DNA of 64,000 bases from Sulfurovum sp. (GTDB lineage Bacteria; Campylobacterota; Campylobacteria; Campylobacterales; Sulfurovaceae), in NCBI GenBank assembly GCA_027068435.1, contig JAMOTA010000027.1:60027-124026 (forward strand), written 5' to 3'. A program made the position numbers and the translations under genes. Numbering within the stretch: the first letter of the stretch is position 1; each line of letters opens with the position of its first letter. Of this stretch, positions 16,924 to 25,049 are shown piece by piece. Below the pieces are notes generated by a model. The model was not told the origin of the DNA. It ran no database searches and worked only from the letters and a program-made list of their open reading frames with translations.

Positions 16924-16936
16924 CAGTATTATACTG
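16924..16936 (-). promoter_or_regulatory. Palindrome over the -10 box of malic enzyme
   Basis: CAGTAT-T-ATACTG is a 6-bp palindrome with a one-base centre; on the minus strand it contains TATAAT at a fitting distance from the malic enzyme start (16902). It could be a -10 box with an overlapping operator; no regulator is identified. Confidence 0.35.
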
Positions 16937-16963
16937 AAGTGTCGTTAATAGTGATATTAAATT

Positions 16964-17425
16964 CTACTCAAAATACTCTTCAATAATCTGAGGAAATAGT
17001 TTCATCGTTTTTCTAGCTTTTTCTATTTTAGGTTGAAAAATCTCTGCTGAATGAGGAAAGCTTGTCATAAGTTCTGTGTAAATATCTATTTTCTCTTCCA
17101 TATGGTTCTCTAGTGCATCTAACACCAATTGCATATTCTCTTTACTAGTTGCAAACTTCATAAGAAGCTCAAACATACGTTTTCTAGGGTGAATAGCCAT
17201 AGAGTCGCCAGCAGCAAGTGCTATCTCTTTAATATCCCAGCGTGAAATATAAATACCACTTACATGTGGTGCAATAAGCTTTGCATAAAGTACTTCTGTA
17301 TAGGAAGGGTAATCCTTGAGATCTACCTCTTCATCTGAATCACACTGTCCATCTGGACCAAATGCTCGGTTACCATTAAAATTTTGGGCGCTTATATTTT
17401 CAAACTCTTCTCTTAAATCATTCAT
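16964..17425 (-). CDS. Uncharacterised helical protein of the molybdoenzyme locus
   Basis: A 153-residue soluble, mostly helical, acidic protein with no membrane segment and no motif I recognise. The first 40 residues are polar and likely flexible; then comes a segment with HVSGIYISRWDIKEIA and a run of amphipathic helices. Its gene begins 1 bp after the preceding one ends, and the ferredoxin and TorD-type chaperone genes precede that, so a role in assembly of the molybdoenzyme or electron transfer to it is a reasonable guess from context only. Confidence 0.7.
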   Translation of the reverse strand: MNDLREEFENISAQNFNGNRAFGPDGQCDSDEEVDLKDYPSYTEVLYAKLIAPHVSGIYISRWDIKEIALAAGDSMAIHPRKRMFELLMKFATSKENMQLVLDALENHMEEKIDIYTELMTSFPHSAEIFQPKIEKARKTMKLFPQIIEEYFE

Positions 17426-17426
17426 T

Positions 17427-17897
17427 CTATTCTCCTATGAGTAGTGGTATAGTATCTACATCTATTTTGGCATCATACCAACGTGCTGCTATGAGCATCA
17501 TTTTGGCTACAAAAAGTATCTGGTCATCTAAAAATTCTGGTTGGCTAAAAAGATTTTTGGCTTTGTCATCAAAACAAAAACCATAGACTTTTTTATCTTT
17601 CACTTCTATAAAATCTACTCGACCTTCTCTTTTACTTACTTCATCTAAGCTATCGCAATACTCAAGTGCCTTGGATTGAAACTCTTTTTCTATCATCATT
17701 TTATCTACTTTTGATTCACCTACATTAGAGAGAGTAAAATCAAAATGTTCATCTGTAATATTTAACGCAATAGCCGTAGCATTAATACTGTTGTGTTTTA
17801 AAACTCTGTTAAAATATCTACGTGCATAACCTGTTTGGGCATTATGTCCTAAGATTGTGCATAAGTCTGTATTGGGTTGTATCTCATGTGGTTGCAT
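17427..17897 (-). CDS. Stand-alone protein resembling the shikimate dehydrogenase substrate domain
   Basis: A 156-residue protein of no assigned function. Residues 12-110 line up by eye with the N-terminal substrate-binding domain of the AroE encoded at 44854-45651: LCTILGHNAQTG with LYAIFGNPVSHS, EKEFQSKALEYCDSLDEVSK with HKEYAYHACDVLDPFSK, and KKVYGFCFD with GKLYGYNTD. The two residues corresponding to the catalytic Lys and Asp of AroE (K65, D101) appear as K71 and D110. The NADP-binding domain is absent. The gene overlaps the ferredoxin gene by 14 bp. The relation is my inference; context suggests a molybdoenzyme accessory role rather than shikimate synthesis. Confidence 0.6.
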   Translation of the reverse strand: MQPHEIQPNTDLCTILGHNAQTGYARRYFNRVLKHNSINATAIALNITDEHFDFTLSNVGESKVDKMMIEKEFQSKALEYCDSLDEVSKREGRVDFIEVKDKKVYGFCFDDKAKNLFSQPEFLDDQILFVAKMMLIAARWYDAKIDVDTIPLLIGE

Positions 17898-18993
17898 TAT
17901 TTCCTTTCATATAGACAGCATTATTATGTAAAAACATCGCCTCTTCTTCTTCTACCATACAGCGAGGACACGCTTGTTCTCCACCTGTATAGGTAAAGTT
18001 ATTACCACACTCATGGCAACGTTTTATGTCAAAAGTAGCTAAGGTTCTCTGTTTTGGTTCAAAAAACTCTTTTATCTCAAAGCCATCTTGTAGTGCTATA
18101 GAGTTTGGCTCACAAGCATCATGGCATAAATGACACTTTAGACAAAGCATCGCATCAAAGTGTATTAGTGAAAACTTGCCATCAGAAGAGAGTGCTCCTG
18201 TAGGACAAATACGGTAACATATCTGACAGTTTGTACAACTCTCATCTATAAACTTTTGAGAGATAAACCCTACCTCTTCTTGAGGTAATACTTCAAATAC
18301 ATTAGGAATATTTGCATGCTTGAGTGTTGTCAATAGTATTTTACGTTTATCAGGTAGATTTTTATCTTTTATTTTACCAATAATAGAAGTTGAGACTTCA
18401 AAGTGTTGCATCTCCTCTGCATTGACAGCGTCATCAAACGTTTTTTTATGTTTTATCACACCTTTAAGCGATGCATTACCTAAAAATGAACGTCTTGATG
18501 TATGGGTATCATCTGCATCAAGAGGCTCTTGCTCTTTTTCAATGGAGTTTGTCTCTAACTGTTTTACTGAGAAACTAGAGAGTATAAAGTTTGCCTCTTC
18601 TATACGTTTACTTATCTGCTCAAAAAGAAGTGAAACGCTATCGTATGTACTCAAATCTAGTGTAATCATCTCATCACTAGCTAAAGCCAATGAGATTAGA
18701 TGTTCAACACTCAAGACAGAGAGACAAGGGACATTAAACTTAGGAGAGATAAGCCGCACTTTAGACTCTAAAAAAGTAAAGAAAAACTCTGTAGTAGAGA
18801 AGTCTGAAAATGCAAAAGCTTCTGTAGGACAGACACCCACACATGCAGCAGCCTCTACCCCAGTAGATAAAGGAAAACTTGGTAAATTGTCAACCATAGA
18901 GAGTGACTCAGGGCAAGCATCTATACATTTGGTACAGTCAGAAAACTTACTTGTTGCTCGTACACATAAAGCAACATCAAAATGTAAACTCAT
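17884..18993 (-). CDS. Multi-cluster ferredoxin-type protein with C-terminal zinc ribbon
   Basis: A 369-residue cytoplasmic iron-sulfur protein. The N-terminal part has a cysteine set (CTKCIDACPE, then CVGVCPTEA) like a divergent ferredoxin pair. After a linker there are two standard [4Fe-4S] motifs, CTNCQICYRICP and CLKCHLCHDACE. The C-terminus has a zinc-ribbon-like pair, CHECGN and CPRC. Similar proteins accompany TorD-type chaperones next to periplasmic molybdoenzymes in Campylobacterota and are thought to help maturation or electron supply. It overlaps the chaperone gene by one base and the next gene by 14 bp. Confidence 0.78.
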   Translation of the reverse strand: MSLHFDVALCVRATSKFSDCTKCIDACPESLSMVDNLPSFPLSTGVEAAACVGVCPTEAFAFSDFSTTEFFFTFLESKVRLISPKFNVPCLSVLSVEHLISLALASDEMITLDLSTYDSVSLLFEQISKRIEEANFILSSFSVKQLETNSIEKEQEPLDADDTHTSRRSFLGNASLKGVIKHKKTFDDAVNAEEMQHFEVSTSIIGKIKDKNLPDKRKILLTTLKHANIPNVFEVLPQEEVGFISQKFIDESCTNCQICYRICPTGALSSDGKFSLIHFDAMLCLKCHLCHDACEPNSIALQDGFEIKEFFEPKQRTLATFDIKRCHECGNNFTYTGGEQACPRCMVEEEEAMFLHNNAVYMKGNNATT

Positions 18994-19652
18994 TATTGAG
19001 CTAAAGCCTCATCTACAATACAATGCTCTGTAAGTTTCTCATTAATGTATTCAAAATCACTAAGTATAAATTCCAAAGTAAGCTCTGCACCATCATGATA
19101 AAGTGGTGTACGTGACTCTTTTTTAGCATTGATAAGAAAAAGTGGTGTCCACTCAAGAAGATGTTCTTTAAGAAAAGCACGTTGAACTTCTAATAGTTCA
19201 CAAACCCCTTCTTTATCATCTGCTACTAATGCTTTTTGAAGTGCTGTACAGAGCATATACATAAACTCTAACTCTACACCTATGTGGTCTGCGCTTACCA
19301 CTCTAGCAGTGTCAAGCTCTACACGAAAATCAAGACTGTTGTAAAGTTCTACCACAGGGTTATCTCCACCACTCTCTATCATCTGGTCATCTCTAGTATA
19401 AAAACTCTCATACGGTACAAGGTGCATTAAAAAGAGATTGGTAAAATCTACATTATAATACTGCTCTATAAGCTCAGCAGTTGAAAACTCTTTACGTTTA
19501 TCCCAATCTCTATAGTGAGGTAAAAAAGATAGCAGTGTTTCATCTTTTTCTATATTAGATAAAAACGCTTCATCTACTTCTACTAACATCAATCTTGAAA
19601 TGAGTGCATAAATTGCTATACGATTTTCTATCTCTTGTTTCATCTGTTCCAT
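18993..19652 (-). CDS. TorD/DmsD-family molybdoenzyme chaperone
   Basis: A 219-residue all-helical protein. It has the features of the TorD family: N-terminal helices, then YNVDFTNLFLMHLVPYESFY (compare the family's motif Y-x3-F), SADHIGVELEFM with the conserved DH-x2-ELEFM element, and LEWTPLF towards the end. Such chaperones bind the twin-arginine signal of a molybdoenzyme and guide cofactor insertion before Tat export. The obvious client is the catalytic subunit encoded at 19782-23114. A 129-bp gap with two inverted repeats separates the two genes. Confidence 0.82.
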   Translation of the reverse strand: MEQMKQEIENRIAIYALISRLMLVEVDEAFLSNIEKDETLLSFLPHYRDWDKRKEFSTAELIEQYYNVDFTNLFLMHLVPYESFYTRDDQMIESGGDNPVVELYNSLDFRVELDTARVVSADHIGVELEFMYMLCTALQKALVADDKEGVCELLEVQRAFLKEHLLEWTPLFLINAKKESRTPLYHDGAELTLEFILSDFEYINEKLTEHCIVDEALAQ

Positions 19653-19694
19653 TATTATTCCACTATTTTATTTTAATTATTGGTACTATACCAC

Positions 19695-19731
19695 TTTCAA
19701 GATAAATAGTACAAAACTAGTTATCTTGAAA
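19695..19731. repeat. 11-bp inverted repeat with 15-base spacer
   Basis: TTTCAAGATAA (19695-19705) and TTATCTTGAAA (19721-19731) are perfect complements around 15 bases. It lies in the gap between the catalytic subunit and the chaperone gene, so it may be an operator for the accessory genes or an RNA hairpin. Confidence 0.5.
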
Positions 19732-19747
19732 ACTGTATATGCTATGA

Positions 19748-19772
19748 AGAGATAAGGCATTGCCTTATCTCT
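19748..19772. terminator. Stable hairpin after the molybdoenzyme catalytic subunit
   Basis: AGAGATAAGGC (19748-19758) and GCCTTATCTCT (19762-19772) form an 11-bp perfect stem with a 3-base loop, starting 10 bp after the stop of the catalytic subunit. No long T-run follows on the minus strand, so it may be a partial terminator or an mRNA-stabilising end that lowers expression of the chaperone and ferredoxin relative to the enzyme. Confidence 0.5.
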
Positions 19773-19781
19773 TTACTCCAA

Positions 19782-22700
19782 TTATGTTAATTTTACTGCA
19801 TACGCTTTGTCAGACAAAGGTACTGCTGGACGTTTAATGTGTTTAGGACGTCTTAATGTATCTGTACTATCAAGTGGACGAGTCAACTTATCTCTCCATG
19901 CTTGATATACTTTCATATTGTTATCATAATTTACATATATATCACCAATTTGGTCACCTTTATCTGCAAGCTCTACACTTACTTTTTGGTGCCAAGCATG
20001 GTTACCTGCAATAGGATCTGGATGCGAAGCTGCTACAGCATTTTGCCAAGAACCTGAAAGACCATCCCACCAGATGTTATCTAAATCTTTATTGTACTCT
20101 TTAAACTGCCATGTATCTCTACGTGCCTGCATACCTTCATTTAGACCCTCTGTTGGTTTAAGTGTTCCCACTTTACCATCCATAGTCATCTCATATAGAG
20201 GTGCACCAAGCCCCATGATACCAAGTTTATGTGCAAATCCTGGAATCTCAACAGCATTTTTAAGTTTCCATCTACCTGCATGGTGAGAACAAGCTAAAAC
20301 ACCTGGCATAGTACCCTCAGTAGGGATAGCCATTGCAATAAAGTAACCTGATTCTAAACCAGAAACGGTATCTGAAATTGTTACTTTAATTGCATCACCC
20401 CTCTTAATACCAAGACGTTTTGCATCATCAGTATATATCCAAACTGGATTATGGTTTTGTGAAATCTCCATAAGATGTTTTGAGTTTACTGAACGTGTAT
20501 GAATATTGTATGGCAATCTAAATACTGTATTCAATGCAAAATCATTGTCGTTAACCATAAAGTCATGGTGTACTTGACTTACAACATGTGTCATTTTTAC
20601 TCTATCTTCTTTTGTTGTTGGGTAGATAGGTATAGCGTACTCTGGCCATTTCCACTCTTTAAACCACTCACAATAGAAGTCAAGCTTTTTAGTAAGTGTA
20701 TGGAAACCTTGCATAAGCTCTCCATCAATTTCAACACCAATCGCTTTTTTCTTACCATTATGGTCAGTAGCAAGTAAAACACCAAACTCATCTTTTTCTA
20801 TATCACGTTCATGATATTCATGACCATGAGAGATATATGTATCTCCTACTTTCTTAATAGGTCTCTCTTGTGGTTTAAAGATATTATCTTCTTCTAACCA
20901 TGTACCTCTATCTCTCATCATCTCATAGTTAGGATACTTAGAGTCAGGATATGCTTCTTTTGCTGCCTTTTTAAGGTTAGGAAGTTTGTCAAATGCTGCT
21001 TGATACCACTCTGGAATCGTCACTGCTCTTGTTGGATCTTCTTTTGAAGCCCAGTACTTTCTTACACCCAAACTTCCATCAGGATCAACATAATGAGTCA
21101 TGATATTTGCCCAAAATTCTACCTCTTCCCATACTTCACCAAGACCCGCTTTAATGTGGGCTTCAAGTGTAGCTCTAGTTGGATCTTTTGGTTTCCAACC
21201 CATTTTTTCTAATGCAACTCTTAATGCAGGGTTACGGAAAGAGAGCCATCTTTTTGGTTCTGTAGCTTCTGAGTGTTGATCATGTCTTTCACCAGCAAGT
21301 CCAACAGGTAAAATAAAGTCACAATACCAGTTTGTCTCAGACCATGTAGGTGAGAGGTTAAATGACATTTCAATCTTATCTTCTCTTTTAAGTGCTTCTA
21401 TCCATCTAAATCCATCTGGATTAATCCAAACTGGGTTATACATACGAGGAATCCAAACTGCTAATTTATCAGGAACATTAAGTCCTTTAGAGTTCCACTT
21501 CTTTCTCCACTCATCATCAAGTAACAAGTGAGGCATAATATGACTCATCTCGTAAGAACTTAATGGATACTCAGGTGGCCAAGCAATCTCATTCCATACA
21601 TCAACTTTAGGTGGTCTCTCTCCTGCTTGTGTAGCTTTATCACCTTTACCATTCACTGAAATAACATGCCAATGGTGTAGTCCTACTCCACCTTTATCTC
21701 CTGCCATAGCTCCACGAAGAACAAATGGTAAGAATGCTGATCTTGCGATCATCCATCCACCTTTGTGACCTATCGGTCCTGCTCTCCAGATGTATGTTGC
21801 TACTCTAGCACCTGCATCGATAAACATATCATAAAGTTTTTCTACAATACGTTTTTCAATACGACACTCTTTGGCTACAAAATCAAGGGTATAAGGAGAG
21901 TACATTTCAGCTATCATTGTAATAAACTCTTCGTATGTTTCACCTGCTGGTACTGACTTGATATATTTTTTCTCAACAAGGTATGCAAGATACTCTCTAT
22001 CTTTCATCAGTCTATCCCAGTTTACCCAGTTCTTTACGAATTCATGGTTAACAAGAGAGTTACCAGATACATCTTTTTCATTTAAAATTCTGTTTGCAAG
22101 GTAGAGATAAAGTGCTGTCTCTGTCCCTGGCCAACAAGGTACCCACAGGTCTGCCATACCTGCAGAGTTAGAGAGTCTTGGATCCATGACAACAAGTTTT
22201 GCACCTTTTTTACGTGCTTCTGCAATACGTCCCGCTGCTTGTTGAAAGTAATGTCCTGCATCTGCTGCATGAGAAGATTGAAGGAAAATTAACTTTGCAT
22301 TAGACCAATCTGGTGAATTTCTATCATCATTTGTCCATTGGATTGTTCCTTGTCTAGCACCTGCTGAACAGATGTTAGTATGAGAATCATATCCATCACA
22401 CCCTAAAGAGTGTGGTACACGGTGACCAAATCCATTTTCATTAGGACGACCCACATGGTACATGATTGATTTTCTAGAAATCTCATCACCTTTTTTAAGC
22501 GTATCGTGCATTTTTTTACCGATTTTCGCCATCGCCTCGTCCCAAGTAGTTCTTACCCACTTACCTTCACCTCTTTTAGAACCAGGAGCTCTCATAAGTG
22601 GGAAAGGGATACGATCTGGATCGTACATTTGTGACTGAGCTGCATAACCCTTTGCACAGTTTCTACCACGAGACCCAGCATGTAGTGGGTTACCCATATA

Positions 22701-23114
22701 CTTACGAACTGCTAGTTGTCCACCTGCTTTGTAAGTAGAAAGATCAACCCATGCAGTTAAACCACATGATGCTTCACAGTTAGAACATGCTGTAGGAACA
22801 AGCATATACTCTGTCGCTTTAATTCCATCAGGATTATCTTCACTTTGTACACCGTTTCTACCTGTACCACCTCTTTTCCAATCTTTACCATCTAACTCTG
22901 TAAAACTATCCCACTCTTCAAGAGGTGGATAAAATGAAAGTGTTTTAGGTGTTGGGGTAAACTTACTGTTTGCAGTAGCTGGCGTATCTGCCACTGTTTT
23001 AAATACACCTGCTGCAAGTGTTACACCTGCAACTGAGTATGCTGTACCCTTAAGAAAACTTCTTCTACTCTCTACAAATGTAGGTTGTTCATTATTATTC
23101 ATTGATTTTGTCAT
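19782..23114 (-). CDS. Tat-exported molybdopterin oxidoreductase, catalytic subunit
   Basis: A 1110-residue DMSO-reductase-family enzyme. The twin-arginine signal is SRRSFLKG (R17-R18) followed by a hydrophobic stretch. The [4Fe-4S] ligands are C110, C113, C117 and C153 (CX2CX3CX35C). C249 in SHTNICSAG is the likely Mo ligand. Motifs such as VMDPRLSNSA and LSPTWSETNWYCDF belong to the cofactor-binding domains. With the FeS and NrfD-type subunits upstream it would form a periplasm-facing quinone-linked complex like polysulfide, tetrathionate or sulfite oxidoreductases. At 1110 residues it is longer than typical PsrA (about 750-900), so the substrate, probably a sulfur compound, is open. AAGGAG precedes the ATG. 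Confidence 0.9.
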   Translation of the reverse strand: MTKSMNNNEQPTFVESRRSFLKGTAYSVAGVTLAAGVFKTVADTPATANSKFTPTPKTLSFYPPLEEWDSFTELDGKDWKRGGTGRNGVQSEDNPDGIKATEYMLVPTACSNCEASCGLTAWVDLSTYKAGGQLAVRKYMGNPLHAGSRGRNCAKGYAAQSQMYDPDRIPFPLMRAPGSKRGEGKWVRTTWDEAMAKIGKKMHDTLKKGDEISRKSIMYHVGRPNENGFGHRVPHSLGCDGYDSHTNICSAGARQGTIQWTNDDRNSPDWSNAKLIFLQSSHAADAGHYFQQAAGRIAEARKKGAKLVVMDPRLSNSAGMADLWVPCWPGTETALYLYLANRILNEKDVSGNSLVNHEFVKNWVNWDRLMKDREYLAYLVEKKYIKSVPAGETYEEFITMIAEMYSPYTLDFVAKECRIEKRIVEKLYDMFIDAGARVATYIWRAGPIGHKGGWMIARSAFLPFVLRGAMAGDKGGVGLHHWHVISVNGKGDKATQAGERPPKVDVWNEIAWPPEYPLSSYEMSHIMPHLLLDDEWRKKWNSKGLNVPDKLAVWIPRMYNPVWINPDGFRWIEALKREDKIEMSFNLSPTWSETNWYCDFILPVGLAGERHDQHSEATEPKRWLSFRNPALRVALEKMGWKPKDPTRATLEAHIKAGLGEVWEEVEFWANIMTHYVDPDGSLGVRKYWASKEDPTRAVTIPEWYQAAFDKLPNLKKAAKEAYPDSKYPNYEMMRDRGTWLEEDNIFKPQERPIKKVGDTYISHGHEYHERDIEKDEFGVLLATDHNGKKKAIGVEIDGELMQGFHTLTKKLDFYCEWFKEWKWPEYAIPIYPTTKEDRVKMTHVVSQVHHDFMVNDNDFALNTVFRLPYNIHTRSVNSKHLMEISQNHNPVWIYTDDAKRLGIKRGDAIKVTISDTVSGLESGYFIAMAIPTEGTMPGVLACSHHAGRWKLKNAVEIPGFAHKLGIMGLGAPLYEMTMDGKVGTLKPTEGLNEGMQARRDTWQFKEYNKDLDNIWWDGLSGSWQNAVAASHPDPIAGNHAWHQKVSVELADKGDQIGDIYVNYDNNMKVYQAWRDKLTRPLDSTDTLRRPKHIKRPAVPLSDKAYAVKLT

Positions 23115-23125
23115 CTATATACTCC

Positions 23126-24073
23126 TTAACTTAACGGTAACATTTGTGGAATCTTAAGCCATACATCTTTTACAAGATAAAGACCAATTAATGCCAAAAT
23201 AGCTGCAAATCTTAGTAATGTTTTGTTTTCACTCTTCATATTGCTTAATGCTAGGAAGAATGGAATGATAAATCCAAGGAACATACCAAACCAAAACTCT
23301 ACATTATATGTGCCACCTGAATGCACATATGCCAATGTTGCTTCTGCCTCTGCTGATTTGAATGAGAAGAAATACTCACTCATATACATCATAAATGAGA
23401 AGAACGTAGCTAAAGCCAAAATAAGTGATAAATCTTTTCTTGCTTTTTCACTCCATTCATTAGAGACTAAAATCAATGCTGCTGAACCTACCATAAGTGC
23501 TGCCCAAATCATCTGCATAACTTCGGTAGGTGCTTGCCATAACTCTCTTGCACTTGACTGTGCCATAATAATTGCAGTATATGTTGTTACAGGAATTGCA
23601 AGAAAAACAATAAAAGGAAATGCTTTTTCATAAAAACTACTTATCCCTCTTACTTTTTTTGCTACAGGACAGTGTCTTCTAAACTCAGGAAATGCATCAA
23701 ATCCACCTATAAGCATAAGTACTGTGATTAATCCTGTAAATAGTGATGCTAACCAAGCACCTACTGTAATAGCAGAAGTCCAGTGTGGATGTAAAAAGAT
23801 ATTTACCATTCTATATGGTTGATGTAAATCTACCAATGTAAAAAGTAAAAAGATATTTAATGCTACAAATGATATAAGAGGCATCGTCCATCTTAAATTT
23901 GGCATATCTTCTTTTTTATGTCTGTAAAGTAAAAATGCACCTACTAAGATAACACCTGTACCAATACTTTTTGCCCACATATTAAGTGTTATCATCCAAC
24001 CCCAAATAATACCTGGAAGTGGAACATCTAATGTTACAACTGCTTGAGTTGCATGTATTGTACTTTCTACCAT
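23126..24073 (-). CDS. NrfD/PsrC-type membrane anchor subunit
   Basis: About 315 residues with eight or nine hydrophobic helices (for example WGWMITLNMWAKSIGTGVIL and LASLFTGLITVLMLIGG), the pattern of NrfD/PsrC quinone-interacting subunits. I place the start at 24073 (MVESTIH), two bases after the stop of the FeS subunit, because a strong Shine-Dalgarno (GGGAGGT) is correctly spaced from it; the frame stays open 12 codons further upstream but without such a site. It would pass electrons between the quinone pool and the FeS subunit. The catalytic gene follows 11 bp later. Confidence 0.85.
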   Translation of the reverse strand: MVESTIHATQAVVTLDVPLPGIIWGWMITLNMWAKSIGTGVILVGAFLLYRHKKEDMPNLRWTMPLISFVALNIFLLFTLVDLHQPYRMVNIFLHPHWTSAITVGAWLASLFTGLITVLMLIGGFDAFPEFRRHCPVAKKVRGISSFYEKAFPFIVFLAIPVTTYTAIIMAQSSARELWQAPTEVMQMIWAALMVGSAALILVSNEWSEKARKDLSLILALATFFSFMMYMSEYFFSFKSAEAEATLAYVHSGGTYNVEFWFGMFLGFIIPFFLALSNMKSENKTLLRFAAILALIGLYLVKDVWLKIPQMLPLS

Positions 24074-24074
24074 T

Positions 24075-24830
24075 TTAGTGACCTCCCTCTTCTTCATGTG
24101 ATTCAACATCTACTGCTGAGTCAATAAAACTTTTATTATCTAATTTACTGTGCCCAGTAAATGGTGCTAAAAATCTATCTAATACACCATGGTTTTTATC
24201 ACCAATAGCGTCTAAATGTGTAATATTATTAAAGAGACTATATCCTTCTATCCTTTTATGAGCTAAAGGATCTAGTGTATATGTTCCTCCACCTACATAG
24301 AAATGCTTAGGATTTGTGTGCTTTTCAGGTTTTCTTACCTGAACAGCTCCTTGATGTTCCATAATATACTGAGAAATATGACTTGTGTCATCTTCAACAT
24401 CACCAAATATATTTGCTTCAACTGGACAAGCAACCACACAAGCTGGCATCATACCACTCTCAATACGGTGAGCACAATACGTACATTTATCTGCTGTATT
24501 TGTCTCTGGATCCATATAAATAGCACCATAAGGACAAGCCATCATACACCCTGCACAACCTATACATCTTTCATTGTCAATATTAACAATTCCATTCTCT
24601 AAATAATGGAGTGCCGATACTGGACAGATACGCTCACATGGTGCGTTCTCACAATGGTTACAACGTAACGGTGTAAATGATCTTGATGCATCTGGGAATT
24701 TCCCTATATCAATATATTTTACACGTAAACGCCAAGAGCCAAGTGGCACTTCATTTTCCACTTTACAAGCGATTTCACAACCTTTACAACCCATACATAG
24801 GTTAAGGTCAACTAAGAAACCTAGTTTCAT
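24075..24830 (-). CDS. Four-cluster ferredoxin subunit (PsrB/DmsB type)
   Basis: A 251-residue iron-sulfur protein with four cysteine groups: CMGCKGCEIAC, CNHCENAPCERICP, CIGCAGCMMACP and CTYCAHRI with CVVACP further on. This is the electron-transfer subunit of complex-iron-sulfur-molybdoenzymes and lacks its own export signal, so it should be carried with the Tat-exported catalytic subunit. AAGGAGG lies directly before the ATG, and TATAAT occurs at 24886-24881, so this is the first gene of the operon. Gene order B-C-A differs from the common A-B-C. Confidence 0.88.
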   Translation of the reverse strand: MKLGFLVDLNLCMGCKGCEIACKVENEVPLGSWRLRVKYIDIGKFPDASRSFTPLRCNHCENAPCERICPVSALHYLENGIVNIDNERCIGCAGCMMACPYGAIYMDPETNTADKCTYCAHRIESGMMPACVVACPVEANIFGDVEDDTSHISQYIMEHQGAVQVRKPEKHTNPKHFYVGGGTYTLDPLAHKRIEGYSLFNNITHLDAIGDKNHGVLDRFLAPFTGHSKLDNKSFIDSAVDVESHEEEGGH

Positions 24831-24880
24831 ATTTCCTCCTTGATATAATCATAGTAAATAACTTTTTTGAATACGTCTTA

Positions 24881-24886
24881 ATTATA
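24881..24886 (-). promoter_or_regulatory. Probable -10 box of the molybdoenzyme operon
   Basis: TATAAT on the minus strand, about 50 bp upstream of the FeS subunit start, within a 219-bp AT-rich gap (24831-25049) that holds no gene. The gap also marks a visible change from the metabolic block to the more AT-rich capsule block. Confidence 0.45.
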
Positions 24887-25049
24887 TAGAATAAACTATT
24901 AACTTTAAATGATTTTAAGTATAAATAATACTTTTGAAGTAAAGTTGCGTAGAAATAGAGATTTTTATTTTGAAAATTTTTTTTAATTCAGTCTTACTCA
25001 TGGGAGAGATAAAATAAAGTTATTTTACTTAATTACAAGGTTTGATTAA

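Noticed and set aside
18320..19033. A long open frame (237 codons) on the plus strand opposite the ferredoxin and chaperone genes
   Set aside because: Its protein has no recognisable motif, is antisense to two strongly supported genes, and has no ribosome binding site.
19782..24830. Naming the complex polysulfide reductase (psrABC)
   Set aside because: The catalytic subunit is much longer than PsrA and the gene order differs; sulfite, tetrathionate or other substrates are equally possible.
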